A program made the translations under genes and the position numbers. A DNA stretch of 64,000 nucleotides from Pengzhenrongella sicca (GTDB lineage: Bacteria; Actinomycetota; Actinomycetes; Actinomycetales; Cellulomonadaceae), in contig NZ_CP071868.1 in the NCBI RefSeq assembly GCF_017569225.1, positions 2,170,001-2,234,000 of the forward strand. The letters are read 5' to 3'. This document shows, in pieces, positions 26,238-36,200 of the stretch (position 1 is the stretch's first letter; the number at the start of each line of letters is the position of its first letter). Under the pieces are notes generated by a model. The model did not search any database. It worked only from the letters and a program-made list of their open reading frames with translations, and was not told the DNA's origin.

Positions 26238-26290
26238 ACCTTGACGCCGGAGGTGTCCCGATGAACCTCGACACCGGAGGTGTCCCATGA
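26234..26290 (+). repeat. Tandem duplication of a ribosome-binding/start segment, forming an 18-codon ORF
   Basis: Two near-identical units starting at ATG 26234 and ATG 26261 (27 and 26 bp) precede the real gpJ start at 26287. Each unit contains ATGAACCT(T/C)GAC then GGAGGTGTCCC. The ORF from 26234 encodes MNLDAGGVPMNLDTGGVP and starts and ends in ATGA overlaps with its neighbours. The GGAGG in the second unit is the ribosome site for gpJ. A duplication of the initiation region is the simplest origin. Confidence 0.8.
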
Positions 26291-27891
26291 ACATCGACAC
26301 CGCGACCCTCGTCCATCGCCCCTTCGGGGACCTCGTGGACGACATCCTCACGTCGGTCGTCGGCGGGGTCGTCAACGAGCCGATCCGGTTCGACCTCAAG
26401 GTCCTCACGTACGCCCTCGCCGAGCCCGCCGCGGGCATCCGCGGCATCACGGGGACCGCGGCGGCGCTGCCGCGCACGTTCCTGCTCGCGATCGACTTCG
26501 TGTTCTCCGGGACCGCGACGAACGCGGTCGTCTGGCTCGACGACGGGACGCGCCCCGACGACGACACGACGTTCTACGTCGACTACTTCCGGGTGGACAG
26601 CCGCTCGCCGCTGTCCGACATCAACGTCGGCAGCGTGACGCGCACCCTCACGGAGGCCGTCGGCCGCGAGATCGCGACCGTCTACGAGCAGATCAACCTC
26701 GCGTACCTGTCCGCGTTCGTCGACACCGCGACCGGCACGTCGCTCGACTACGTCGTCGCGATCCTCGACGTGACCCGCAAGACCGCCGAGTTCGCCGAGG
26801 GCCTGGTGACCTTCTTCCGGACCGCCGGCATCGACGGCAACATCACGATCAGCGCCGGCACGCGACTGACGACGACCAACGGCGCCGTCGTGTTCGCCAC
26901 GACCCAGCCGCGCACGCTGCAGCGCGGGCAGGTCCGGATCGACGCCCCGGTCCGCGCGGACGTCGGGTTCGCGGGCGAGCCGGGCATCGTCGCGGCGGGC
27001 ACGATCACCGAGATGTCCCAGCCGGTCGCCGGCATCGAACGCGTGAGCAACCTCGACCCGACCGCGCGGGCCGCGGCGGACGAGACCGACGAGGAGCTCC
27101 GCACGCGCGCCAAGTCCGCCCTGCGCGCCCTGGGCAAGGCCACGCTCGCGGCGCTCGACCACGCGATCCGGGAGGGCCGCGGCACCCCCGTCGAGTTCTT
27201 CGACCCGAACGGCCCGCTCGCGACCCGGTCCGAGCCGGGCACGGTCACGGTCGTCGTCGACGCCGAGCCCGAGCGGCTGCCGGGCCTGCTCGACGCGGTG
27301 CACTCCACCCGCGCCGCGGGGGTCCTCGCGAGCCTCGTCGCGCGGTACGTGACCATCACGCCGCGCGTCCACGCGACGATCACGGGTGGGATCTCCGCGC
27401 CGGGGCAGGAGCAGATCCGCCTCGACGTCGTCGCGGCGCTGCAGGCCTACGTCGACGGCCTCACCCGCGGGGACCCGGCCGACGGCGCCGCGCTGCTCGC
27501 CGCGGTCCGCGCCGTCGACGACGTGACGGCCGCGACCATCGTCGACGTCGTCGTCGTGCGCGCGGACCTCGCGGGGCCGGACGGCGACGCGGGCCTGATC
27601 GAGGCCCTCGTGCAGGCCGCGCGACTCGCCCCGGCCGGGGACGACGCTGCGCTCCGGGCCGCGCTCGCCGGCGCGGTGACGGCCGCCGGCAGCCAGGCGC
27701 CGAGCGGCGCCGGGATCCCCGACCGGTCGCTGCTGCAGTCGACCGCCGAAGGCCGGGCGGGGCGGCCCGCCGCCGACGACGAGATCGAGGCCGGCACGTT
27801 CGCCGTGTCGGCGACCGTGGGCACCGAGCCGTGGTGGATCGCGCTGTCGATGGTCGCGGGCGACGTGGAGACGGAGGCGGGAGGTGCCTAA
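26287..27891 (+). CDS. Baseplate J protein (gp47/gp6-like wedge)
   Basis: A 534-residue baseplate wedge protein. Recognisable blocks are EIATVYEQINLAYLSAFVDTATGTSLDYVVAILDVTRKTAEFAEGLVTFFR, GNITISAGTRLTTTNGAVVFATTQPRTLQRGQVRIDAPVRADVGFAGEPG (the Baseplate_J domain), DETDEELRTRAKSALRALGKATLAALDHAIREG and the C-terminal RYVTITPRVHATITGGISAPG. The start is the third of three repeated ATGAAC segments. It overlaps the next gene by 8 bp. It forms the baseplate ring with gp25 and the gpI-like protein. Confidence 0.9.
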   Translation: MNIDTATLVHRPFGDLVDDILTSVVGGVVNEPIRFDLKVLTYALAEPAAGIRGITGTAAALPRTFLLAIDFVFSGTATNAVVWLDDGTRPDDDTTFYVDYFRVDSRSPLSDINVGSVTRTLTEAVGREIATVYEQINLAYLSAFVDTATGTSLDYVVAILDVTRKTAEFAEGLVTFFRTAGIDGNITISAGTRLTTTNGAVVFATTQPRTLQRGQVRIDAPVRADVGFAGEPGIVAAGTITEMSQPVAGIERVSNLDPTARAAADETDEELRTRAKSALRALGKATLAALDHAIREGRGTPVEFFDPNGPLATRSEPGTVTVVVDAEPERLPGLLDAVHSTRAAGVLASLVARYVTITPRVHATITGGISAPGQEQIRLDVVAALQAYVDGLTRGDPADGAALLAAVRAVDDVTAATIVDVVVVRADLAGPDGDAGLIEALVQAARLAPAGDDAALRAALAGAVTAAGSQAPSGAGIPDRSLLQSTAEGRAGRPAADDEIEAGTFAVSATVGTEPWWIALSMVAGDVETEAGGA

Positions 27892-30800
27892 GGCCGACCG
27901 CATCCTCGCGAACCTGCCGCCCACGTTCCGGCTGCGGGGCGACCCGTCCGCGCTCCGCGCGCTCGTCGACGCGTACGGCGGCGAGCTGCAGCAGGCGGAG
28001 AACTCGCTGGTGGCGGTGATGCGGGCGCACTGGGTCCAGTTCGCGGACGCGGGGGAGCCGCGCATCGAGGACCTCGCGCTGTTCGCCGCGCTGTACGGCC
28101 TCGCGCCGCGGCCCGACGAGAGCGTCGAGGAGTTCCGCGACCACCTGCGCCGGTACGTGCGCACCCACCTCGAGGGGACCGTGACGGTGCGGGGCATCCT
28201 GCGGATCACGGCCGAGGCGCTCGGGCTGCACATCGAGGACGACGCGCTCGACGCGTGGTGGGACCGCGCGGAGCCTGTGCTCGTGACCACCGCGGCGCTC
28301 GGCGCCGACGCCGCGTCGCTCGTGCTCGGCGCGGGAGCGGCGGTAGCCGACGGCGCCGACGCCGCGCCGGCCCGGCTGGTCGGCGACGTGGACCTCGGCC
28401 TCGGCGTCGACCTGCGCGCTCGGTCGATCCTGTGGGTCGCGCTCGACGGGCACGGCGCGCTGCCGGTCGACCTCACGACCGGCGCCGGCGACCCCGCCCT
28501 GGTCACCCCTGCGGAGCTCGTCGCGGCCATCGACGCCGAGCTCGGCGTCGCGGGCGTCGCGGCGGCCGTCGGCGGCCGGCTGACGCTGACCTCGACCACG
28601 ACCGGCGTGGCGTCGCAGGTGGCCGTCGAGGACGGGCCCGGTGACGCCGCCGACCTCGTGCTCGGGCTGGCGCCGCGCTCCTACGCCGGCACGGACGCCA
28701 CGCGGGCCCGGCTGACCGGCACCGCGGACCTGAGTACGGCGCTCGACCTGACCGGCGAGCGGTACCTGCGCCTCGCCGTCGACGGCGCGCACCTGGTCGA
28801 GGTCGACTGCGCCGTGCTCGCGCCCGACCCGGCCGCGGTCGACGTCGGCGACGTGACCGACGCGATCAACGCCGCGCTCGGCTTCGACGCCGCGACCGAC
28901 GACGGCCGGTTCCTCACCCTCGCCTCGCCGACCCTCGGGCCGGCCGGGTCGATCGTGCTGCTGGACCCCGCGGCCCAGCCCGCCACGGCGCGGCTGTTCG
29001 GCGACGCGCCCCGGGCCGCGGTCGGGGCGGCCGCCCGCCGCGCGAGCGTCGCGTCCGACCGGGGGATCGGCCAGGGCGTCGACCTCACCGGCGACTCGCT
29101 GCTGCGGATCGCGGTCGACGCCGAGCCGGCCGTCACCGTCGACATCGCCGGCCTCGCGCCCGCGGCCACGACCCCGGCCGAGATCGTCGCGTCGGTCAAC
29201 GAGGGCCTCGGCGCGACCGTCGCCTCGCACGACGGGGACCGCATCACGCTTGCCTCCACGACCGCCGGCGCGGCCGGCCTCGTGCGCGTCGAGGAGGTCG
29301 CGGGCGACGCGGCCGAGGCCGTGCTCGGCCTGCGCCCGCGGTCCGCGCGCGGCGCCGCGCCGGTGACCGCGGCTCTGACCGGGCAGGTCGACCTCTCCGC
29401 GGGCGTCGACCTCAGCGCCCGCCACCTGCTCGTGCTCGCCGTCGACGGCGCCGCGCCGGTCGAGGTCGACCTGCGTGCGGGGGTCGCCGACCCCACGCAC
29501 GCGAGCGTCGAGGAGGTCGCCGCGGCCGTCAACGCCGCGCTCGGCTCCGACGACCCGGCCGACGACCCCGTCGCGACCGACGACGGCGCGCACCTGATCC
29601 TCGTCTCCACGGCGGCCGGCGCCGCGGGCCGGCTCGAGGTGGCCCCGCTGCGCCGCACGCTGCGCCGCCGGTTCGTGACGCGGGCCCGGGTCACGGACGA
29701 CGCCGCGACTAAGGTCCTCGGCTTCACCGCCCGGTCCGCCGCCGGCGCACCCGCGCAGGCCGCGCTCCTCGCGGGCGGCACCGACCTGTCCGGCGGGGCG
29801 GACCTGACCACCGACCGCTACCTGCGGCTGCGGATCGGCGACGCCGAGCCGGTCGAGATCGACTGCGCCGGGCCGCGCCCGCGCGCGACCACCCCCGCCG
29901 AGATCGTCGCGAGGATCGTCGCCGCGGCGGGCCCGGTCGCGACGACCGACGGCCACACGATCGTGCTCACCGACCCGGAGCCGGGCGGCGCCTCGCGCGT
30001 CGCGCTCGAGCCGCCGCGCGCCTGCGACGCCCTGGACCGCGTCCTGGGCCTGACCCCCCGCACCGCGCGCGGCGACGGCGCCGCCGGCGTGCGGTTCACG
30101 GGCACCGTCGACCTGTCCGCAGGTGTCGAGCTGGTGGCCGACGCGGCGCTCCGCATCGGCGTCGACGGCGCGGCACCCGTCGACGTGCCCGTGGGCGACG
30201 GCGTCGCGACGGCGGTGCGACCCCTGAGCCAGCTCGTCGCGCGGATCAACCTCGCGCTCGCCGCGCCGGTCGCCGCGCACGACAGCACGCACCTGCTGCT
30301 CGTCGCGCCCACGACCGGCGCGGGCGCGAGCCTGACGTTCGAGGCGCCGAGCGTGGGCACCGACGCGACCGCGACGCTGCTGGGGATCGCGCCGCCGCGC
30401 ACCTACGCCGGCCGAGGCGCGACCGCGGCTCGCCTGACCGGGGTGGTCGACCTCACCGCCGGCGCGGACCTGCGCGTCGCGAACCTGCTCACCCTCGCCG
30501 TCGACGGCGCGGCTCCCGTCATCGTCGACCTCACCGCAGCCGTCGCGCCGGCGGACCACGGCGCGGTGCCGGCGGCGCAGGTCGCCGCGGCGATCAACGC
30601 CGCGACGACCGCGGCCGCGGTGACCGTCGCGATCCCCGGCGGGCTCGCGGTCCAGGTCACGTCGCCCTCGAGCGGGCCGTCGAGCCGGCTCGACGTCGCG
30701 CGCACCGGCGCGGGCGACGCCGCGCCGCTGCTGTTCGGCGCCGCGGGCCTGGTCGCGACGGGGGCCGACCCGGCGCCCGCGGTGATCGACGGGACGGTCG

Positions 30801-32209
30801 ACCTGCTCGGCCCCGTCGACCTCGGCGAGCGGTCGATCCTGCGCCTGGCGGTCGACGGCGGCGAGCCGGTCGACGTCGACGTCGCCGGCGTGACGGCGTC
30901 GGCCACGCTGCTGGGCGAGGTCGTCGCCGCGATCGACCGCGTCCTGCCGGGCGTCGCGCAGGTCGGCCCCGCCCAGCGGCTCCGGCTCGTCTCGCGGGAC
31001 GCGGGCGCCGACGCCCGGGTCGAGGTCGTGCCCGTGCGCCAGCTCGAGGTCGTCGAGTACCCGCCCACGACGGCCGCGGCCGGGTTCGACGTGCGGCACG
31101 GCTCGGTCCTGCTGTTCGCGAACGCCGGGGCCGCCGCCGTGCCCGGACGCGTCGAGCTCACCACTGCCGCCGGGGTGGCCGGGCCGCGGCTCGCGGACCC
31201 CGCGGCCGGCTGGTCGGTCCGCGTCGACGAGCCGGTCGTCGCCGGCGGGCGGCTCGTGCTCGAGCCCGCCGCGGCGGGCGGGGTCACCGCGACGCTCGTG
31301 ACGGACGGCGTCGCGCGGGTGCTCGCCCCGGAGCTCGTGCACGTCGCGCCGGCCCCCGGCGCGGGCGCCGACGGGACCCGCGCGCTGACCGTGCGGCGCG
31401 GGCGAAACCGCTGGAGCTTCACGCAGTGCCGCGCCGCCCGGTTCGACGAGGCCGTCTTCGACACCGACCGGTTCGCCGGCGGGGCGTGCACCGAGGAGGC
31501 CGTGTTCGACCTGAGCCGGCTCGGGCCGGCCGAGACCCCCGCGGTGTTCGCGGCCGCCGCGACGCACGCGGCGACCGCGCACGTCGCGGTGACCTGGGAC
31601 GCGCACGAGGCCGGCGCGTTCGAGGTCAGCCTTCCGCGCGAGCTCGACGTCCGGTTCGGGGTCGAGCTCGGGCAGGCGCGGTTCGGCGCCGCCGAGCCCG
31701 AGCTGCTGCCCGGCGTCGTGACCGAGCCGCTGACCGACGACCAGCACGTCGTGACGCGGATCAACACCGGCTCGCGGCTCATCGAGGCCCGGCTCGCGCC
31801 AGCCGTGCCGATCGGCTGGGCCCCGGTCGCGTTGCCGTTCCGCGACCCGGCGCCCCTGACGCTCGGCCGGCCCGACGCCGAGGCGCGGCTGTACGTCTCC
31901 GGGCCGGGGCTCGCCCCCGGCTTCCTCGAGCTGCGCGCCGCCGAGGTGGGCGCGTACGGCAACGAGATCACCGTGACCGCACGGGTCGCCGGGCCGGCCA
32001 TCTACGACCTCGAGGTCCGCCTGCCGGGCGGCCGGTTCGAGAACGCGCGCGCCGTCGTGTTCGGCCCGCCGCTGCCGACGCTCGCGGACGACCTGCTCGC
32101 CCCACGCCCCGTCGGGGTGGGCACCGCCAAGGCCGCGGGGATCCGCGCGCACGTCACCAGGGACAGGGCCGTCCCGGCCGTAACCCACGAAACCGGGCTC
32201 CGCCCGTGA
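27884..32209 (+). CDS. Giant gpI-like tail protein with eight flagellin-hook-IN-like repeats
   Basis: A 1441-residue protein. Residues 1-115 match phage tail protein I (ILANLPPTFRLRGDPSALRALVDAYGGELQQAENSLVAVMRAHW … LYGLAPRPDESVEEFRDHLRRYVRTHLEGTVTVRGILRITAEALG). Residues about 162-1055 hold eight repeats of 110-130 residues, each with a VDL..GVDL strand, a LRLAVDG..PVEVD strand, an EIV.AIN.AL helix and a LTLTSTT.G..S.V strand pair, the layout of flagellin hook-IN motifs. About 1060-1441: beta domains (SVLLFANAG … RFGVELGQARFG … AEVGAYGNEITVTARVAGPAIYDLEVRLPGGRFENARAVVF). The tail-protein head would bind the baseplate, with repeats projecting outwards as a fibre. Length far exceeds the ~200 residues of gpI proteins. 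Confidence 0.82.
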   Translation: MPKADRILANLPPTFRLRGDPSALRALVDAYGGELQQAENSLVAVMRAHWVQFADAGEPRIEDLALFAALYGLAPRPDESVEEFRDHLRRYVRTHLEGTVTVRGILRITAEALGLHIEDDALDAWWDRAEPVLVTTAALGADAASLVLGAGAAVADGADAAPARLVGDVDLGLGVDLRARSILWVALDGHGALPVDLTTGAGDPALVTPAELVAAIDAELGVAGVAAAVGGRLTLTSTTTGVASQVAVEDGPGDAADLVLGLAPRSYAGTDATRARLTGTADLSTALDLTGERYLRLAVDGAHLVEVDCAVLAPDPAAVDVGDVTDAINAALGFDAATDDGRFLTLASPTLGPAGSIVLLDPAAQPATARLFGDAPRAAVGAAARRASVASDRGIGQGVDLTGDSLLRIAVDAEPAVTVDIAGLAPAATTPAEIVASVNEGLGATVASHDGDRITLASTTAGAAGLVRVEEVAGDAAEAVLGLRPRSARGAAPVTAALTGQVDLSAGVDLSARHLLVLAVDGAAPVEVDLRAGVADPTHASVEEVAAAVNAALGSDDPADDPVATDDGAHLILVSTAAGAAGRLEVAPLRRTLRRRFVTRARVTDDAATKVLGFTARSAAGAPAQAALLAGGTDLSGGADLTTDRYLRLRIGDAEPVEIDCAGPRPRATTPAEIVARIVAAAGPVATTDGHTIVLTDPEPGGASRVALEPPRACDALDRVLGLTPRTARGDGAAGVRFTGTVDLSAGVELVADAALRIGVDGAAPVDVPVGDGVATAVRPLSQLVARINLALAAPVAAHDSTHLLLVAPTTGAGASLTFEAPSVGTDATATLLGIAPPRTYAGRGATAARLTGVVDLTAGADLRVANLLTLAVDGAAPVIVDLTAAVAPADHGAVPAAQVAAAINAATTAAAVTVAIPGGLAVQVTSPSSGPSSRLDVARTGAGDAAPLLFGAAGLVATGADPAPAVIDGTVDLLGPVDLGERSILRLAVDGGEPVDVDVAGVTASATLLGEVVAAIDRVLPGVAQVGPAQRLRLVSRDAGADARVEVVPVRQLEVVEYPPTTAAAGFDVRHGSVLLFANAGAAAVPGRVELTTAAGVAGPRLADPAAGWSVRVDEPVVAGGRLVLEPAAAGGVTATLVTDGVARVLAPELVHVAPAPGAGADGTRALTVRRGRNRWSFTQCRAARFDEAVFDTDRFAGGACTEEAVFDLSRLGPAETPAVFAAAATHAATAHVAVTWDAHEAGAFEVSLPRELDVRFGVELGQARFGAAEPELLPGVVTEPLTDDQHVVTRINTGSRLIEARLAPAVPIGWAPVALPFRDPAPLTLGRPDAEARLYVSGPGLAPGFLELRAAEVGAYGNEITVTARVAGPAIYDLEVRLPGGRFENARAVVFGPPLPTLADDLLAPRPVGVGTAKAAGIRAHVTRDRAVPAVTHETGLRP

Positions 32210-32225
32210 TGAGGAGAGGAACACC

Positions 32226-33182
32226 ATGACCGAGACCACCGTGCCCTACGTGGAACGGGCCCCCGGCGACCTGCTCACGGCCGAGGACTGGAACACCGTG
32301 CAGGTCAAGATCCACGCCGACATCCGCTCGACGTCGCAGGCCGCGGCCGACGCCGTCACGCACGTCGCGTCGGCCGACGACGCCGACCACCTCGAGGGCA
32401 AGGACCTCGACGCCCTGACCGCGGAGGTCACCAAGCGGGTGCTCGACGAGGTCCGCGGCCGCTCCGGGTACCAGCAGCTCGTCAAGGTCCTGCGGGCGGG
32501 CGAGATCACGGTGCTCGAGCACGGGCTCGGCACCGCGCCGGTCGTCGACCTGTACAAGCTCGAGTACTTCGAGGTCGTGTGCCGCGAGGACGACGAGACC
32601 CGCGCCGCGTTCGCGACGTTCTACCTGCACCACTCCGAGGAGCGCCGGGTGCGCGTGACGGCCGACGACGGCACGCGCCGCTCGATCGACATCCAACCCC
32701 CCGATTTCCCCGACCTGGGCATCCCGTTCGCGGACATGCTCGCCCGCTATCAGGTCGAGTACACCGACACCACGACGCTGGACGACCTCGAGACGGAGTT
32801 CTGGAAGGCGTTCTACCGCGACCCGAACGACCAGTTCGGGGACGATCAGTACTGCCACTCGCCGTGGTTCGAGCGCTGCTGCAAGGAGCAGCAGACCGTG
32901 CGGCGGCTCAAGCAGAACGGCGACTGGAACGACATCGTGTTCCAGATGCGGCCGCGCAAGTCCGTGAACTTCGCGGGCACGCCCGCGCAGGGCGACAACG
33001 AGCGGGGCCGCAACCCGCGGCCGGCGAACACGTTCGTCCAGCACCTCGACAACAACCGCACCGCCGTCTGGTTCGAGGGCACCGCCCTGCACGACGCCGG
33101 GCTGGAGTCCCGCGCGCGCGACTACATCGGCGCCCGGGAGTTCGACTCCGAGCTGAAGCTGATGATCCTGCTCAAGGCGTAG
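32226..33182 (+). CDS. Particle-cluster protein, possible fibre component
   Basis: A 318-residue acidic protein after the gpI-like giant; AGGAG precedes ATG 32226. The N-terminus (YVERAPGDLLTAEDWNTVQVKIHADIRSTSQAAADAVTHV) resembles the baseplate-proximal helix of tail fibres; the middle is beta-rich (LGTAPVVDLYKLEYFEVVCREDDETRAAFATFYLHHSEERRVRV). The C-terminal third has a Cys cluster (CHSPWFERCCKEQQ) and ends FDSELKLMILLKA. No family recognised. Confidence 0.7.
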   Translation: MTETTVPYVERAPGDLLTAEDWNTVQVKIHADIRSTSQAAADAVTHVASADDADHLEGKDLDALTAEVTKRVLDEVRGRSGYQQLVKVLRAGEITVLEHGLGTAPVVDLYKLEYFEVVCREDDETRAAFATFYLHHSEERRVRVTADDGTRRSIDIQPPDFPDLGIPFADMLARYQVEYTDTTTLDDLETEFWKAFYRDPNDQFGDDQYCHSPWFERCCKEQQTVRRLKQNGDWNDIVFQMRPRKSVNFAGTPAQGDNERGRNPRPANTFVQHLDNNRTAVWFEGTALHDAGLESRARDYIGAREFDSELKLMILLKA

Positions 33183-33231
33183 CCGCGCCGCCGCGCCGCG
33201 GGAAGGTTCGAATCGTCGAGAGGGAGCGGTC

Positions 33232-36200
33232 ATGCAGGTCAGGGCAGTGCACGCCGGGGGGTCGCTGCCGTTCGAGCGGGAGCGCCGGCTCGTGCTGCGC
33301 CGGCTCCCGGTCGGCGCGGTGCTCACCCGCGCGGTCCTGACCCTCACCCCGGTCTCGACCGACCCGGGCCGGCGCTTCCTCGAGACCCTGACGTTCGCCG
33401 ACGGCGTCGGCGACTGGGGCGCGAACAAAGTCGTCACCGCCGCGGCCGTCGAGGTCGACCTGCACGCGCGGCGCAAGCTCGCCGCGCTCGTCGGCGCGAA
33501 CCTCGCGACCGGCACCTTGCTCGTCGATCTCGGCGGCGGGTTCATGGGCGTCAACGCCGCCGGCGGGCTCGGCGGCGGGCCGGCGCTACCGACCGCGAAC
33601 ACGATGGACCTGCCCGGCCTGACGGTCACGGGCCTGCGGGCGGCGCTGACCGGCCCCGGCGCCGGCGCGGGCGACATCTCGCTGCTGCAGGTCAGCTCGC
33701 CGCCGAGCAACGTGACGCTCGCCGTCGAGGGCGGCCCGGTCGTGTTCTCCCACGTCGGCGACCTGGTCGACGCCGTGACGACGCCCGACTTCGCTGATGT
33801 GCTCCAGGCGATGCTGCCGCGGCTCGAGGTGGCGGGCGGGTGCTACCTCGTGCCGTTCACGGTGCACTCCGACACGATCGCGCGCCTGGACCTCACGCTC
33901 GAGCTCGACTACGCGCTCGCCGCGTCGGCCGCGCCCGCGGGCGTGCGCACCGTCCAGGCGCCCTACGCCTTCGGCGGCGCCCCGGTCGCCGGGCAGGGTC
34001 GCCTGTCGGTTCTGGTCCCGCCCGGCATGGTCGCGACGCCGGGCGGCACGGCGGGACGGATCCGGGGCGCGTTCGCGGCCACGCGCGTCGTCTACGGGCC
34101 GGTAACGGCGCCCGAAGCGCCCGAACTCGTCGTCCTCGAGGCCGGGCGGTCGCTGGCCCAGCAGCTCACCCTGCCGACGACGCAGGTCGCCTCGTCCGTC
34201 GACCTGCAGCTCACGGCTGTCACGGCCAGCGCGACGATCGCGGTCGACCTGGTGACCGACCTGGACGGCAAGCCCGGCCGGAGCTCCCTGCTGGCCCGGC
34301 CGGCCGAGCGCACGCTGACCCGGGACGAGGCGGGGGCCCCGACCTGGATCAACGTCCCGCTGCCAGCCGAGGTCGAGGTCGCGGCGGGGCTGGCGCGCTG
34401 GCTCGTCGTCCAGGCGCGGGAGGGCTCGCTCGCCTGGAGCGCCGCCGCGGCGACGCCGCCCGCGCCCGCGCCCGCGCCGTCGTCGTCGTTGTCCTCGTCG
34501 TCGTCGTTGTCCTCGTCGTTGTCCTCGTCGTCGTCCGCATCGTCGTCCGCACCCGCGCTGTCCGCGCCCGCGCTGCAGCTCACGCGCGACGGCGGCCTGT
34601 CGTGGCGCGCGGTCGCGGGCGAGACCGTGCCCGCGCCGCTGGGTGCGCTGCTGCGCCTGCGGCACGCGACGGCCGGCTTCGAGCTGCCGCTCGAGCTGCG
34701 CGTCGGCGCCGGCGGCGAGGAGGTCGCGGTGTCGCTGCAGCGGTTCGCGCCGTCCGGGGGCGTGGACTTCGGCCTCGACTTCCCGGAGGTCGCGGGCGCC
34801 GTCAACGCCGCGCTCGCCTCCGCCGGCGGCGGCGCGACGCCCGGCGGCGGCGAGCAGGTCGCGAACGGGGACTTCGCCGACTGGCTCCGGGCCGGCACGG
34901 CCGTGCGCGGGCCGTCGTCGCTGCGCGGGCGCTCCGCCGAGCCGGTCACGTTCGGGGCGTGCGCGTTCGGTCCCGACAGCGCGCTCGTGCACACGGTCGG
35001 GCGGGGCGAGGCGCAGGCGCGCTACGTCGCCTTCAACCTGTTCTCGCGCGTCGCGGAGGTCGACGAGCCGATCGGCGCCGGGTTCCCGCTCGCGCTCGCG
35101 CTCGATGCCCCGGGACGCACCGCCCTCGTCAGCCTCGCGACCGGCGGCGTCGAGCTCGCCGCGGCGCCCGCAGGCGCGGGTCTGGTCCTCGTCGACACCG
35201 CGACCGGCCGGCCGATCGGCGCGCCGGTCGACGCCCCGGAGCCGGCGGTCGCGCTCGCGGCGGCCCCCGACGGGCTTGGCGTCTACCTCGCCGGGCCCGC
35301 GCGCACGCAGTCCGGCCCGGCGACGATGGTTCGCCACGCCGGCTGGGCCGAGCTGCGCGCCGCCGCCGCGGGCTCTCCCATGGCCTGGGCGGACCTGCCG
35401 GCGGCCGCCGTCGACGGTGCGCCGATCGCCCTCGCCGCCGGGCCCGACGGCCTCGTCGCCGTGCTCACCACCGGCGAGCCCGCCGCGGACGGCAGCCCCG
35501 GCACCCCGCGGCTGGTGACGTTCGTGGACCGGGCGGCGGTCGCCGGGAGCGACGGCCGGGAGGTCGCCGCGGTGCCCGACGCCGTGGCCCTCGCGGTGCT
35601 CGCCTCGGGCGCCGAGATCCTCACGCTCGGGCGCCATCAGGTCCGGTTCCTGCGCGCGGCGGACCGCGCGACGATCGTCGACGTCCCGTTCCCGGACGGG
35701 GCCGGCACGGCGCGCGCCCTCGCGGTCGACCCGCGGGGCGAGCTCGTGCTCGTGGCCCACGACGGCGGGGTCGCGGTGCTCGACGCGGCGAACCGGCGGC
35801 TGCTGCCCGGCCAGGGGGTCGAGCTGGAGACCTCCGACGCCGGCGCCGCGGTCGGGATCAACCTGGCCGGCACGCACGCCGTCGTGCTTGCCACGGGGAC
35901 CACCCGGGCGAGCGTGCTCACGATCGGCGACGCGCTGCCTGCCGAGTGGGAACTGACCGCGGGCCAGGTGCGGCCGGTGGCCCTGCCGACCACGGGAGAG
36001 GTGCTGGCCCTGCTCGGCAGTGCGACCGCCGTCGACCGCCGGGAGGCCTCCCCGCCGGCGTCGATGTCGCAGGTGCTGCCGGTCGCGGGCGGCGCCCGGT
36101 ACCGCTTCGCGTTCGACGGCCTCGCGTTCGTCGAGGGCGCGGTCGCGCAGGTCCGGTGGACGGGCGACGCGTGCGCCACCGAGCGCGTCGACCGGGTCCC

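Noticed and set aside
26234-26290. Short CRISPR-like array
   Set aside because: The units are directly adjacent without spacers, contain start codons and ribosome sites, and no cas genes are present.
27461-32239. Very long open frames on the minus strand opposite the particle genes (over 1300 codons in places)
   Set aside because: They mirror the high-GC plus-strand genes, consist largely of Arg/Gly/Ala/Pro/His/Asp, show no domain and have no ribosome sites. They are antisense shadows of the tail genes.
34480-34548. Regulatory or replication-origin repeat
   Set aside because: It is in frame inside a coding region and only uses codons for Ser and Leu, so it is a protein linker.
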